A stretch of DNA of 64,000 nucleotides from Comamonadaceae bacterium (GTDB lineage: Bacteria > Pseudomonadota > Gammaproteobacteria > Burkholderiales > Burkholderiaceae_C). How positions within the stretch are numbered: position 1 is the first letter of the stretch; each line of letters begins with the position of its first letter. The stretch covers positions 413,835 to 477,834 of the forward strand of contig JAIXSQ010000010.1 in assembly GCA_027484575.1 (NCBI GenBank), in the 5' to 3' direction. This document shows, piece by piece, positions 1 to 7,105 of the stretch. Under the pieces are notes generated by a model that worked only from the letters and a program-made list of their open reading frames with translations, was not told where the DNA came from and searched no databases. A program made the position numbers and the translations under genes.

Positions 1-54
1 TCGCGCCGGCCACCGGCCCGGCACCGGGGGGGGCGGCACCCACGATCGCCGCCC

Positions 55-372
55 ATGAACCTGCCCGACTGGATCGACCTGCTGCAATGGCCTGCCATGG
101 CACTGAGCCTGCTGGCCGCCTGGCTGGTCGCCTCCAACCGCAAGGGGCGGCGCAACTGGGGCTTCTGGGTCTTCCTGGCCAGCAACGTCGCCTGGACGCT
201 GTGGGGCCTGCACGATGGCGCCTGGGCGCTCATCGTGCTGCAGGTGGCGCTGGCGGCGCTGAACGTGCGCGGCGTGCGCAAGACCGAGACGGACAGCGGC
301 GCGGACGCGGGCGCCGCGGCGGGCAAGTCCGCGTCCGCGGCGCGCCCGGACCCCGCCGTCGGCCGCGGCTGA
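55..372 (+). CDS. small inner-membrane protein, unknown function
   Basis: A 105-residue protein I do not recognise by family. Three hydrophobic stretches are visible (about residues 10-26, 35-51 and 55-69), separated by a short basic loop (RKGRR) that would face the cytoplasm by the positive-inside rule. The last 30 residues are Ala/Gly/charged and look disordered. ATG follows a GC-rich leader with no clear Shine-Dalgarno sequence. It stands alone, with no co-directional neighbour close by. It resembles short PnuC-like or YgjV-like membrane proteins in layout only; the function is unknown. Confidence 0.6.
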   Translation: MNLPDWIDLLQWPAMALSLLAAWLVASNRKGRRNWGFWVFLASNVAWTLWGLHDGAWALIVLQVALAALNVRGVRKTETDSGADAGAAAGKSASAARPDPAVGRG

Positions 373-462
373 CACGCGGCTGAGCCTGGCGCCCACCGGC
401 GGGCCTGGCTCAGCCGGCGACCATCGGTTCAAGTCCTCCGACGGACTGCCGAAAGACCCGCC

Positions 463-648
463 ATGCGCCCGACCCTGACCCGTTTCTCCGACGTCCTCGC
501 GGCGCTGCGCGCGCCGTCCCGCCCCACCGAACCGTCCGCCGCCGACGACCTGGCGCTGGGCATGGAGAGCGCGCTGCCCGCGCTCCAGGGCCTGCTGCCG
601 CTGCCCGAGGCGGGCCTGCCGCCGGCGGTCCTTCCGGCGCCCCACTGA
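463..648 (+). CDS. possible small protein, 61 aa, uncertain
   Basis: An ATG-started open frame of 61 codons in the gap between the first membrane protein and the Ser/Gly-rich gene. The product is Pro/Ala/Leu-rich, with no transmembrane segment and no motif. The upstream sequence has only a weak purine stretch (GAAAG). Third positions are GC-rich, but in this genome that is weak evidence. It could equally be non-coding leader DNA; apart from it, bases 373-817 hold only the TCCTAC element near 684. Confidence 0.3.
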   Translation: MRPTLTRFSDVLAALRAPSRPTEPSAADDLALGMESALPALQGLLPLPEAGLPPAVLPAPH

Positions 649-683
649 GTGCTTGCCTGAGCAGCAATTCGTGACAGGGACGG

Positions 684-714
684 TCCTACAGCCTGTGCCG
701 TGATCCACTCACGG
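684..714 (+). promoter_or_regulatory. TCCTAC element upstream of Ser/Gly-rich protein
   Basis: GGTCCTACAG with TCCTAC at 684-689, 134 bp before the start at 818. The downstream block 17 bp further on reads ACTCACGG, which matches the second block of the other copies poorly. This is the most weakly supported of the seven copies in this window. Confidence 0.35.
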
Positions 715-817
715 GCCAGGGCCAGCCGCAACTCCAATCTCCGGACCAGCCGACACGGACGTGCCGGCGTCGTTCCAGCAACGCCCCCGACGGGCGAACC
801 AATCAGGAGTTCAAGCG

Positions 818-1426
818 ATGCGTGCTCTCAAAGCGACCCTCACCACCGTGGCTGCGGCCACGGCCCTGGCCATCGGTGGTTACGCGATGGCCCAAGCCAG
901 CGGCAGTGGCGGCGGTGCCAGCGCCGGCACCAGCGGCAGCACCACCAACCCGAGCGGCCTGAGCAGCCCCAACCAGGGCACCACGGGCTCCTCCGGCTCC
1001 ATGGGCAGCTCGGGCAGCTCCGGCTCGATGGGCAGCTCCGGCTCGTCGTCCACCACCGGCAGCAGCGATTCCAGCACCAGCGGCAGCACCGGCTCCACCG
1101 GCGGCATGGGCGCCTCGGGCTCCAGCAGCTCCACGACCACCAGCCCCTCGTCGACCACCCCGTCGACCACGACCACGACCACCACCACGCCCAGCGGCTC
1201 GTCCTCGACCACCACCCCGTCGTCGTCCTCGATGGGCTCGTCGGGCAGCACCGGCTCGTCCTCCATGGGCTCGTCTGGCAGCTCGGGCTCCTCGATGGGC
1301 TCCTCGGGCACCAGCGGCTCGGGCTCCTCGTCGATGGGCAGCGGCAACTCCTCGGGCAGCAGCATGGACAGCGGCAGCTCGGGCAGCGGCACCGGCGCCC
1401 GCGGTGCCCGCGCCGACCGCAACTGA
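818..1426 (+). CDS. secreted Ser/Gly/Thr-rich low-complexity protein
   Basis: The start is chosen at 818 because AGGAG (805-809) lies 8 bp upstream and the protein then opens with a clean Sec signal peptide (residues 1-25, ending AMA). The mature part of about 175 residues is almost entirely Ser, Gly and Thr with scattered Met, built from imperfect repeats of the type GSSGSMGSSG and a Thr-run core near residues 115-135. It ends GARGARADRN. No enzyme domain is visible. Such proteins are usually envelope or extracellular linkers or stress proteins; this is inference. It resembles the lipoproteins at 18008 and 18529 in composition and shares the TCCTAC element upstream. Confidence 0.75.
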   Translation: MRALKATLTTVAAATALAIGGYAMAQASGSGGGASAGTSGSTTNPSGLSSPNQGTTGSSGSMGSSGSSGSMGSSGSSSTTGSSDSSTSGSTGSTGGMGASGSSSSTTTSPSSTTPSTTTTTTTTPSGSSSTTTPSSSSMGSSGSTGSSSMGSSGSSGSSMGSSGTSGSGSSSMGSGNSSGSSMDSGSSGSGTGARGARADRN

Positions 1427-1496
1427 CGCGGTTTCCGCCAAGCCCTCGGGGGCGGGTCCGACAGGGCCCGCCCCTTTGTCCGTCTGCAATCCGTCC

Positions 1497-2387
1497 ATGG
1501 CCTCCAACGACCCCCCCACCTCCCGCGCCTGGTGGACCGCCGCCATCCTCGTGGCCGCCGCAGCGGGCGGCTACGCCTGGGGCGTCCGCCACCAGGCCGC
1601 GCCGGCCGGTGACGCCTCGCCGTTCGCCGCGGCCGTCCCCGCGCAGCCCGTCGTTTCCCCCGTCGCGCGCCTGGCCGACCTGACGCCGGCCCGCATCGAC
1701 GCCCTGCCGGCCACGCCGCCGCCGTCCTCGCCCGCCTGGATGGATGCGCCGGCCACGCCGGTGCTGGCGCAGTTCGGCCGCCAGCAACCGTCCGCGCCGG
1801 TGCGCCAACTGGCCGACTGGGCGTTGACCACCGGCGACGCGCCGGGCAAGGCCCTGGTGTTCGTCGACAAGCGGGCCGCCCGCGTGTGGGTGCTGGATCC
1901 CGCGGGCAAGCTGCTGGGCAGCACCGCGGCCCTGATGGGTGCGGCCGTGGGCGACGACGCCACCCCCGGCATCGGCGACAAGCCGCTGTCGCAGGTGCAA
2001 CCCGAGGAGAAGACCACCCCCGCCGGCCGCTACGTGGCCGAGGCCGGCGTCAACGCCAACGGCGAGGACGTGGTCTGGGTGTCGTGGGACCTGGCGGTGT
2101 CGCTGCACCGGGTGCGGCCGCACCTGAACCCGGCCGAGCGCCGCGCGCAGCGCCTGGCCTCGGCCACCTCGGCCGACAACCGCATCTCCTTCGGCTGCAT
2201 CAACCTGCCGCCCGCCTTCTACGAAGGCGTGCTGCGGCCGGCGGTGCTGCGGCACGGCGCCGTCGTCTACGTGCTGCCCGAGACGCGCAGCCTGCATGCG
2301 CAGTTCGGGGCCTGGGACGTGCGCGCGGCGGCGCTGCTGGCCGGCTGGGATCCGCAGGCCGGCCAGCCGCACGGCCGCGTGAAATAG
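1497..2387 (+). CDS. L,D-transpeptidase-like (YkuD-type) membrane-anchored protein
   Basis: A 296-residue protein with an N-terminal membrane anchor (about residues 11-29), a Pro/Ala-rich linker and a C-terminal YkuD-like domain from about residue 120. Conserved elements are FVDKRAARVWV (the start of the fold), a His in VSLHRV, and ISFGCIN with the presumed nucleophile Cys234. Canonical YkuD enzymes have HGC at this point, and here the position before Gly is Phe. L,D-transpeptidases crosslink or modify peptidoglycan in the periplasm. ATG 1497 is preferred over an in-frame start at 1404 because the latter overlaps the previous gene and adds an unlikely leader before the anchor. The next gene is a paralogue in the same direction. 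Confidence 0.75.
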   Translation: MASNDPPTSRAWWTAAILVAAAAGGYAWGVRHQAAPAGDASPFAAAVPAQPVVSPVARLADLTPARIDALPATPPPSSPAWMDAPATPVLAQFGRQQPSAPVRQLADWALTTGDAPGKALVFVDKRAARVWVLDPAGKLLGSTAALMGAAVGDDATPGIGDKPLSQVQPEEKTTPAGRYVAEAGVNANGEDVVWVSWDLAVSLHRVRPHLNPAERRAQRLASATSADNRISFGCINLPPAFYEGVLRPAVLRHGAVVYVLPETRSLHAQFGAWDVRAAALLAGWDPQAGQPHGRVK

Positions 2388-2519
2388 GCCACGGCGTCCC
2401 CGCCTGAGCCACGCCTGCATGCCGCCTGCGGGCGGCACCTGCCCCCGCGCCCCTAGGATGCCGCGCTGGCCGGGCGAGCGCCATCGCGCCGCCGGCCCAC
2501 GAGAGGCAGGGGATTGCAC

Positions 2520-3155
2520 GTGAACTGGACACGACGGGCCGCGCTGGGCGCGGCCGCCGGCTGGATGGCCTGCGCCGCCGGCGGCGCCGCGGCCGCGCCC
2601 GCGCGCCTGCCGCGCGCCGAGCCGCTGTCGCCCGAGGCGCAGTCGCTGGTGGCCTGGGTGCGCCGCAGCGGCGATGCGGCGGGCCGGCCCTGGGTCGTGG
2701 TCGACAAGAAGGCCGCCCGCATGCACCTGCACGACGCCCGCGGCCGGCTGCTGGCCAGCACGCCGGTGCTGCTGGGCGCCACGCCGGGCGACCACAGCGT
2801 GCCGGGCGTGGGCGAGCGCGCCCAGGCCGGCCTGGTCGGCCCGGGCGAGCGCACCACGCCTGCCGGCCGCTACGAGACGCAGCCGGGCACCAACATCGAC
2901 GGCGAGACCATCGTCTGGCTGGACTGGGATGCCGCGCTGGCGATCCACCGGCTGCGGCCCGGCCGCGCGCACGGGCTGCGCCAGGCGCGGCTGCACGGCC
3001 CCGACCCGCAGGGGCGGCGGCTGTCGCTGGGCTGCGTGGTGGTGCCGGTGGACTTCTACCTGCAGCGCGTCGAGCCGCTGCTGGGCAAGGCGCCCGGCGT
3101 GGTCTACGTGCTGCCCGAGGTGCGGCCGCTGCACGAGGTGTTCGCGCCGGTGTGA
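2520..3155 (+). CDS. L,D-transpeptidase-like exported protein, paralogue of preceding gene
   Basis: A 211-residue relative of the upstream protein: WVVVDKKAARMHLHDARG corresponds to its FVDKRAARVWV region, the AIHRL His is present, and the presumed nucleophile is Cys172 in LSLGCVVVP. The residue before Gly-Cys is Leu where YkuD has His, and the Asn/Arg after Cys-Ile is missing, so it is further from the canonical motif than its neighbour. The N-terminus has a signal sequence with adjacent arginines (NWTRRAALG), which may be Tat-like. GTG 2520 is chosen because AGGGG ends 7 bp upstream; TTG 2514 would be too close to that ribosome-binding site. Confidence 0.7.
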   Translation: MNWTRRAALGAAAGWMACAAGGAAAAPARLPRAEPLSPEAQSLVAWVRRSGDAAGRPWVVVDKKAARMHLHDARGRLLASTPVLLGATPGDHSVPGVGERAQAGLVGPGERTTPAGRYETQPGTNIDGETIVWLDWDAALAIHRLRPGRAHGLRQARLHGPDPQGRRLSLGCVVVPVDFYLQRVEPLLGKAPGVVYVLPEVRPLHEVFAPV

Positions 3156-3177
3156 GCCGGCCGCGCCGCGCGGCTCC

Positions 3178-3630
3178 TCAGGTGGCGAGCCAGCGGTTCT
3201 CGGCCACCTCGCAGCCGCTGATGCGCCAGCTGGCATCGGGCTGGCGCTCCAGCGCGAACAGCGCCAGCCACGACTGCCCGGCCTGGTCGCGCACCTCCAC
3301 CAGCTGCACCACGGTGCCGGGCTCGTCCTCGTCGGTCTCGGGCTTGTGGAAGGTGACCGACTGCGGCCGCACCACCATCGGGTAGGCGCCGCGCACCATC
3401 GCCAGGAAGCGCCCGGCGCTGCCCACCGCGGCCTGCACCGCCGGCGTGGCGGTGGCGAAGGCGCTGTCGGCATCGTCGAGCGCCAGTGCCGACAGCTGGG
3501 CCACGATCACCTGCCGCACCTGCTCGGCCTCGCCGTCCTCGAGCACGCCGCCCTGCGCCGGCAGCGCCAGCAGCAGGGCCAGGCACAGGGTGGCCAGGGG
3601 CCGCAGGAACCGGAACCGAACGCAGGGCAT
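3178..3630 (-). CDS. DUF4864 family secreted protein
   Basis: A 150-residue protein with a signal peptide (about 1-24, after a basic start MPCVRFRFLR) and an NTF2-like DUF4864 domain: a first helix (VRQVIVAQLSALALDD), then FATATPAVQAAVG, VRGAYPMVV and a C-terminal strand set ending DASWRISGCEV. The function of the family is not known; it is probably periplasmic. A perfect GGAGGT ribosome-binding site precedes the ATG at 3630. It lies downstream of the PA2778/PA2779 pair in the same direction, separated by 193 bp, so it may be its own transcript. Confidence 0.75.
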   Translation of the reverse strand: MPCVRFRFLRPLATLCLALLLALPAQGGVLEDGEAEQVRQVIVAQLSALALDDADSAFATATPAVQAAVGSAGRFLAMVRGAYPMVVRPQSVTFHKPETDEDEPGTVVQLVEVRDQAGQSWLALFALERQPDASWRISGCEVAENRWLAT

Positions 3631-3823
3631 GGCGACCTCCGTGGGGCAGGAAAGGGGTGGCCCCCGGCGGCGCTGGACCATGGCCGTCCGTTTCCGTGCG
3701 GGGAAGGGCCGGGCCCGGTCGTGGGCACGCCGCCAGGGGCTGCGGACCACTGTGCGCAGCGCCTGCAGCCGTGGCCGCAAGCGCGTCCCCCGTGCGGCTG
3801 TAGGCGGCCGGCGCGCGGCCGGA

Positions 3824-4804
3824 TCAGCGCGCCGGCGCGGCGCCGCCCAGGCGCTCGAGGATGGCCGCGCGGGTGTCGCGCAGTTCGGCCAGGTAGGGCT
3901 GGTGGTCGTCCTGCGCCAGCGTGTCCAGCAGCGCCAGCGCCTCGCGTGGCCGGCCCGCGTCGGCCAGCACCTGGGCCAGGTTGTTGGCCAGGATGGCCGA
4001 GCGCGGATGGTGGCCGCGTGCGGTGCGCAGCACCGCCTCGGCCTGCGCCAGGTCGCCGCGGGCATGCAGCAGGTTGGCCAGTCCCACGGCGGCGGGCAGG
4101 TTCTCGGGCCAGCGCCGCAGCAGCGTGGCATAGGCGGTCGCACCCGCCACGGGGCTGGCCACGCGCGCCATCGCCACCACGGCCTGCGTCCAGGCCTCCT
4201 CGGTGGCGGTGGCCGGGATGCGGTCGGGCGCGACCGTCACCACGGCCCAGGCGCCGCCGGGCGCCCAGCTGCGCTCGAAGGCGGTGAACGACATGGCGCG
4301 GCGCGGCTCGGTGCCCGAGCGCAGCAGCACCGTGCCGGTGGGGTAGTCGTAGCCGTTGACCACCGCGTAGTGCCAGCGGGTGCCCAGCGCGCCGATGTCC
4401 TGCAGCACCAGCACGGGATGGCCGGCGGCCACCTCGCGCAGCAGGTCGGCATAGCGCGGGGCCAGCACGTAGGGCACGCGGTCGTGGCGGCGCGCGGCGG
4501 CCAGCAGCTCGGGCTGCAGGCTGCCCTGGCGCCCGGGCAGCCAGACCTGCGCGACCAGCGGCTGCGGCGTGACTGCCACGCCGGCATACGCGAGCACGGT
4601 GGCCAGGGCCGCCGGGCCGCACTGGTGATCGTCCTGGGGAAAGAAGGGCACGCCGGCGATGGCCGCGCTCTGCGGCACGCCGGCCGGCCAGCCGGTGCGC
4701 AGGGCCATGGTCTGCGGCACCAGCGGCGCGCAGCCGGCCAGCGCGAGCAGCCCGGCCAGCACGAGGGCGGGCAGGGCGGCAGGCAGGCGCGGCGGACCCG
4801 TCAC
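3824..4804 (-). CDS. PA2778 family C39-like cysteine peptidase lipoprotein with TPR repeats
   Basis: A 326-residue lipoprotein (lipobox LALAGC, Cys25). Residues 50-200 form a papain-like C39-type peptidase domain with Cys62 in QCGPAAL, His145 in RWHYAVVNGYD and Asp153 as a likely third member. Residues 210-310 are tetratricopeptide-like helices (AVGLANLLHARGDLAQAE and similar). This matches the PA2778 family, described with PA2779 as a conserved pair of unknown physiological role. It acts at the outer or inner membrane facing the periplasm. The upstream PA2779-type gene ends 28 bp before it, so the two are almost certainly one operon. Confidence 0.85.
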   Translation of the reverse strand: MTGPPRLPAALPALVLAGLLALAGCAPLVPQTMALRTGWPAGVPQSAAIAGVPFFPQDDHQCGPAALATVLAYAGVAVTPQPLVAQVWLPGRQGSLQPELLAAARRHDRVPYVLAPRYADLLREVAAGHPVLVLQDIGALGTRWHYAVVNGYDYPTGTVLLRSGTEPRRAMSFTAFERSWAPGGAWAVVTVAPDRIPATATEEAWTQAVVAMARVASPVAGATAYATLLRRWPENLPAAVGLANLLHARGDLAQAEAVLRTARGHHPRSAILANNLAQVLADAGRPREALALLDTLAQDDHQPYLAELRDTRAAILERLGGAAPAR

Positions 4805-4832
4805 GGCAGCGGCACGGCGCCGGTCGCGCCGG

Positions 4833-5183
4833 TCAGCGGCGGAAGAAGAAGTACCAGACGGCCGACACCAGGATCACGGCCAGCAGCACGCCGCCTCCAT
4901 CGGCCCCGGCCGGTGCCTCGCGCATGTCGCGGGCCAGCGCCGCGACTTCGGCATCGCTCAGGGCGGCCACCCGCTCGCGAGCCTGCTGCGGGTCCACGCC
5001 GAGGGCGGCGAGCTGGGTCGCGGTGTCGGCGCGGGCCATCACGGCGGCCACGAAGCCGCGGTCGCCGGCGGCCTGGCCGCCCAGGGCCTGCTCGGGGCTG
5101 ATGAGTCCCGCCTGCGCGGTCTGGAACGACAGCGCCAGCAGCGACACGACGAGGGTGCGGCAGGTGAGCGAGCGGAAGGTCAT
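4833..5183 (-). CDS. PA2779 family membrane protein
   Basis: A 116-residue protein with a signal or first membrane segment (residues 8-24), a helical middle containing GFVAAVMARADTATQLAALGVD and QQARERVAALSDAEVAALA, and a C-terminal membrane segment (98-113) ending in YFFFRR. This layout is the signature of PA2779 proteins, the constant partner of the PA2778 peptidase encoded next. The short tail with a membrane segment and terminal arginines resembles a sorting signal, so it is a candidate substrate of the partner peptidase (inference). GGAG 8 bp upstream of ATG 5183 fixes the start. Confidence 0.8.
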   Translation of the reverse strand: MTFRSLTCRTLVVSLLALSFQTAQAGLISPEQALGGQAAGDRGFVAAVMARADTATQLAALGVDPQQARERVAALSDAEVAALARDMREAPAGADGGGVLLAVILVSAVWYFFFRR

Positions 5184-5301
5184 GGCAGTCTCCTGTGGGC
5201 GGGTGGTGGGCGCACGGCGTGCGCTGCAGGCCATTCTGGCCATGCGGCCGCCGCCGTGGGGCGCCGGCCCCTGGCACGGCCGGGCCATCCCGCCAGGCGG
5301 T

Positions 5302-5661
5302 TCAGACCACGCCGGTGTCGCGGCGGATGGTGTCGCGGTCGCGGTGCTGGTGCCGGTCGAGCTTGCCGAAGGTGTGCTCCAGAGCGTGGATGAGCTTGGT
5401 GGTCGCGCCGCGGAAGGCCTCGTCCTGCGTGGGCGCGTGGTGCGTCACGGCCAGCGGGTCGCGGCCGGCCATGCGGGCCTCGAGCGTGCAGCGCTTGTCC
5501 TGCGCGCCCGCCCTGGCGCTGTTGGTGTCACGCAGCTGCACCTCGATGCGCGTGAGGTCCTGGGCGAAGCGCGCCAGCTGCTCGTTCAGCCAGTCCGTGG
5601 CCCAGCGCTCCAGGCTGTCCTTGTTCTCGATGCCGTTGCTCGTGTTGACCTGCACCTGCAT
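5302..5661 (-). CDS. HPF/RaiA-like ribosome-associated protein
   Basis: A 119-residue protein with the beta-alpha-beta-beta-beta-alpha pattern of the ribosome hibernation/sigma-54 modulation family: MQVQVNT, a first helix with two Trp, RIEVQLRDTN, KRCTLEARM, PLAVTH and a last helix ATTKLIHALEHTFGKL. Family members bind the 30S subunit in stationary phase or stress and silence translation. It lacks the long C-terminal dimerisation domain of long HPF. The start is supported by AAAGGAG 6-7 bp upstream. A TCCTAC element precedes it by about 50 bp, consistent with stress control. Confidence 0.75.
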   Translation of the reverse strand: MQVQVNTSNGIENKDSLERWATDWLNEQLARFAQDLTRIEVQLRDTNSARAGAQDKRCTLEARMAGRDPLAVTHHAPTQDEAFRGATTKLIHALEHTFGKLDRHQHRDRDTIRRDTGVV

Positions 5662-5683
5662 GGGGGCTCCTTTCGATGGGTTG

Positions 5684-5718
5684 CAGTGTGGCCAGCCCCG
5701 GCGCCCGGCCCTGTAGGA
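5684..5718 (-). promoter_or_regulatory. TCCTAC element upstream of HPF/RaiA-like gene
   Basis: Read on the minus strand: CGTCCTACAGGG (TCCTAC at 5718-5713) followed by CCACACTG ending at 5684. The CACTG block is also found downstream of TCCTAC at the copies near 10.7 and 39.5 kb. It lies 52-57 bp before the start codon at 5661. Confidence 0.45.
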
Positions 5719-5811
5719 CGAAGGCGGCGCACCACCCGGGCGCGCACGGGCGCAGGGCGAACCGGGGCCTGGTCACAATGGCAGCCCCGCAGCCCGACCG
5801 AGCCGCCCGCC

Positions 5812-6483
5812 ATGCAGCCCTTGCAGACCCTCGAGGTCGAGACCGCCCCCGATCCCACGGCCACCATCGTCGTGCTGCACGGCCTGGGCGCCGACGGCAA
5901 CGACTTCGTGCCCATCGCGCAGGAGCTGGACCTCGCCGCGGTGGGGCCGGTGCGCTTCGTGTTCCCGCATGCGCCGGTGCAGCCGGTGACCATCAACGGC
6001 GGCTACCCGATGCGCGCCTGGTACGACATCCTGGGCACCGAGCTCGTGCGGCGCGAGGACGAGGCCGGCGTGCGCGCCTCGCGCGAGGCGATCGAGGCGC
6101 TGCTGGCGCGGGAACGCGAACGCGGCATCCCGGCCTCGCGCACGGTGCTGGCCGGCTTCTCGCAGGGGTGCGCCATGGCGCTGGTGACCGGCCTGCGCCA
6201 CGGCCAGGCGCTCGCCGGCATCGCCGGCCTGTCGGGCTACCTGCCGCTGGCCGCCACCACCGCGGCCGAGCGCAGCGCGGCCAACCTGCGCACGCCCATC
6301 TTCCTGGCCCATGGCACGCAGGACGCGGTGGTGGTGCCGGCGCGCGGCGAGGAGTCGGCCGCGGCGTTGCGCGCCCTGGGCCACGACGTGCAGTGGCACG
6401 CGTACCCGATGGGGCACTCGGTGTGCATGGAGGAGATCCGCGACCTGGAGCGCTGGCTGCTGCAGGTGCTGGCGCGGCCCTGA
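5812..6483 (+). CDS. carboxylesterase / acylhydrolase (alpha/beta hydrolase, PF02230 type)
   Basis: A 223-residue cytoplasmic alpha/beta hydrolase of the carboxylesterase/phospholipase family. Seen in order: VLHGLGADGNDF (oxyanion hole region), FVFPHAP, MRAWYD, GFSQG with nucleophile Ser117, HGTQD with Asp171, and YPMGHSV with His202. The Ser-Asp-His triad is therefore complete and the length is typical. Members hydrolyse short-chain esters or act as acyl-protein thioesterases. ATG 5812 gives the canonical N-terminus; the open frame runs much further upstream but that part is a shadow. The genes on either side point the other way, so it is monocistronic. Confidence 0.88.
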   Translation: MQPLQTLEVETAPDPTATIVVLHGLGADGNDFVPIAQELDLAAVGPVRFVFPHAPVQPVTINGGYPMRAWYDILGTELVRREDEAGVRASREAIEALLARERERGIPASRTVLAGFSQGCAMALVTGLRHGQALAGIAGLSGYLPLAATTAAERSAANLRTPIFLAHGTQDAVVVPARGEESAAALRALGHDVQWHAYPMGHSVCMEEIRDLERWLLQVLARP

Positions 6484-6496
6484 GGGCCGGCGGGTC

Positions 6497-6967
6497 TCAG
6501 ACCTCGCCGCCGAACTTCCTGGCCAGGTTGGCCAGGTACTTCTCGACCAGCTTCTCGAACTCGGCCTCGACCACCGGGGCGACCACCGCCTTCATCAGCG
6601 CCGGCAGCGGCACCGTGAGCGCGCCGTCGATCTCGAGCTGGAGGTGGGTGCTGGTCTTGTCGTCGCGGATGGTCCAGCTGCCGCCGACCTGGGCGTTGCC
6701 GATGCCCGGGACGGGCTTCCAGGTGACGGTGCCCTTGGCGCGGTTGCTCGCGTACTTGCTGGCGTACACGGTCTGGATGCCCACCTGCGGCGTGCCGACC
6801 TTGGCCATCTCCCACTGGTACACGCCATCGCCCAGGTCGGTGAGCTTGTCCACCTTGGGGAAGAAGGCCACCGAGGCCGGCACGTCCGACAGCAGCGCGA
6901 ACACGTCGGCTGCCTTGGCCCGCACCGCGAGCTCGTAACCCATCGACACCGGCACCGTGATGGCCAT
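6497..6967 (-). CDS. SRPBCC (START-like) family protein
   Basis: A 156-residue protein with the START/Bet v 1-like fold: an N-terminal strand then AADVFALLSDVPASVAFFP (the first helix pair), YQWEM, repeated long strands, and a C-terminal amphipathic helix ending KYLANLARKFGG. This matches SRPBCC/polyketide-cyclase-like proteins, which bind hydrophobic ligands; the ligand cannot be told from sequence. No signal peptide. ATG 6967 is preceded by GGAGACGG. It is convergent with the esterase and divergent from gshA. It is not closely similar to the CoxG protein at 53614. Confidence 0.7.
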   Translation of the reverse strand: MAITVPVSMGYELAVRAKAADVFALLSDVPASVAFFPKVDKLTDLGDGVYQWEMAKVGTPQVGIQTVYASKYASNRAKGTVTWKPVPGIGNAQVGGSWTIRDDKTSTHLQLEIDGALTVPLPALMKAVVAPVVEAEFEKLVEKYLANLARKFGGEV

Positions 6968-7105
6968 CGTCCGTCTCCTGTGGTCGTCCTCAGCGCGGCC
7001 ATTCTGCCAGCCCGGCGGCGCCGGGGCGCGCCAAGCAGGCGCCGCGCAAAGGTGGTACCTTCGGCGCCCCTGAGTTCGAGCCCGCCCGACCGAGATTCCC
7101 CCGCC

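Noticed and set aside
940..1400. Regular repeats in the Ser/Gly-rich gene, considered as a CRISPR or VNTR array
   Set aside because: Repeat units vary in length, keep the reading frame and encode a signal-peptide-led protein; there are no spacers. No CRISPR array was seen anywhere in the window.
840..3473. Long open frame on the minus strand (877 codons) across the Ser/Gly gene and both YkuD-like genes
   Set aside because: The product is Arg/His/Ala-rich with no domain, and it is the mirror of well-supported plus-strand genes. Long antisense frames are expected at this GC content.
3780..3810. GCCTACAGCC on the minus strand before the DUF4864 gene, as another TCCTAC element
   Set aside because: It lacks the first T of TCCTAC and has no second block at 17 or 25 bp; it lies far (about 160 bp) from the start codon.
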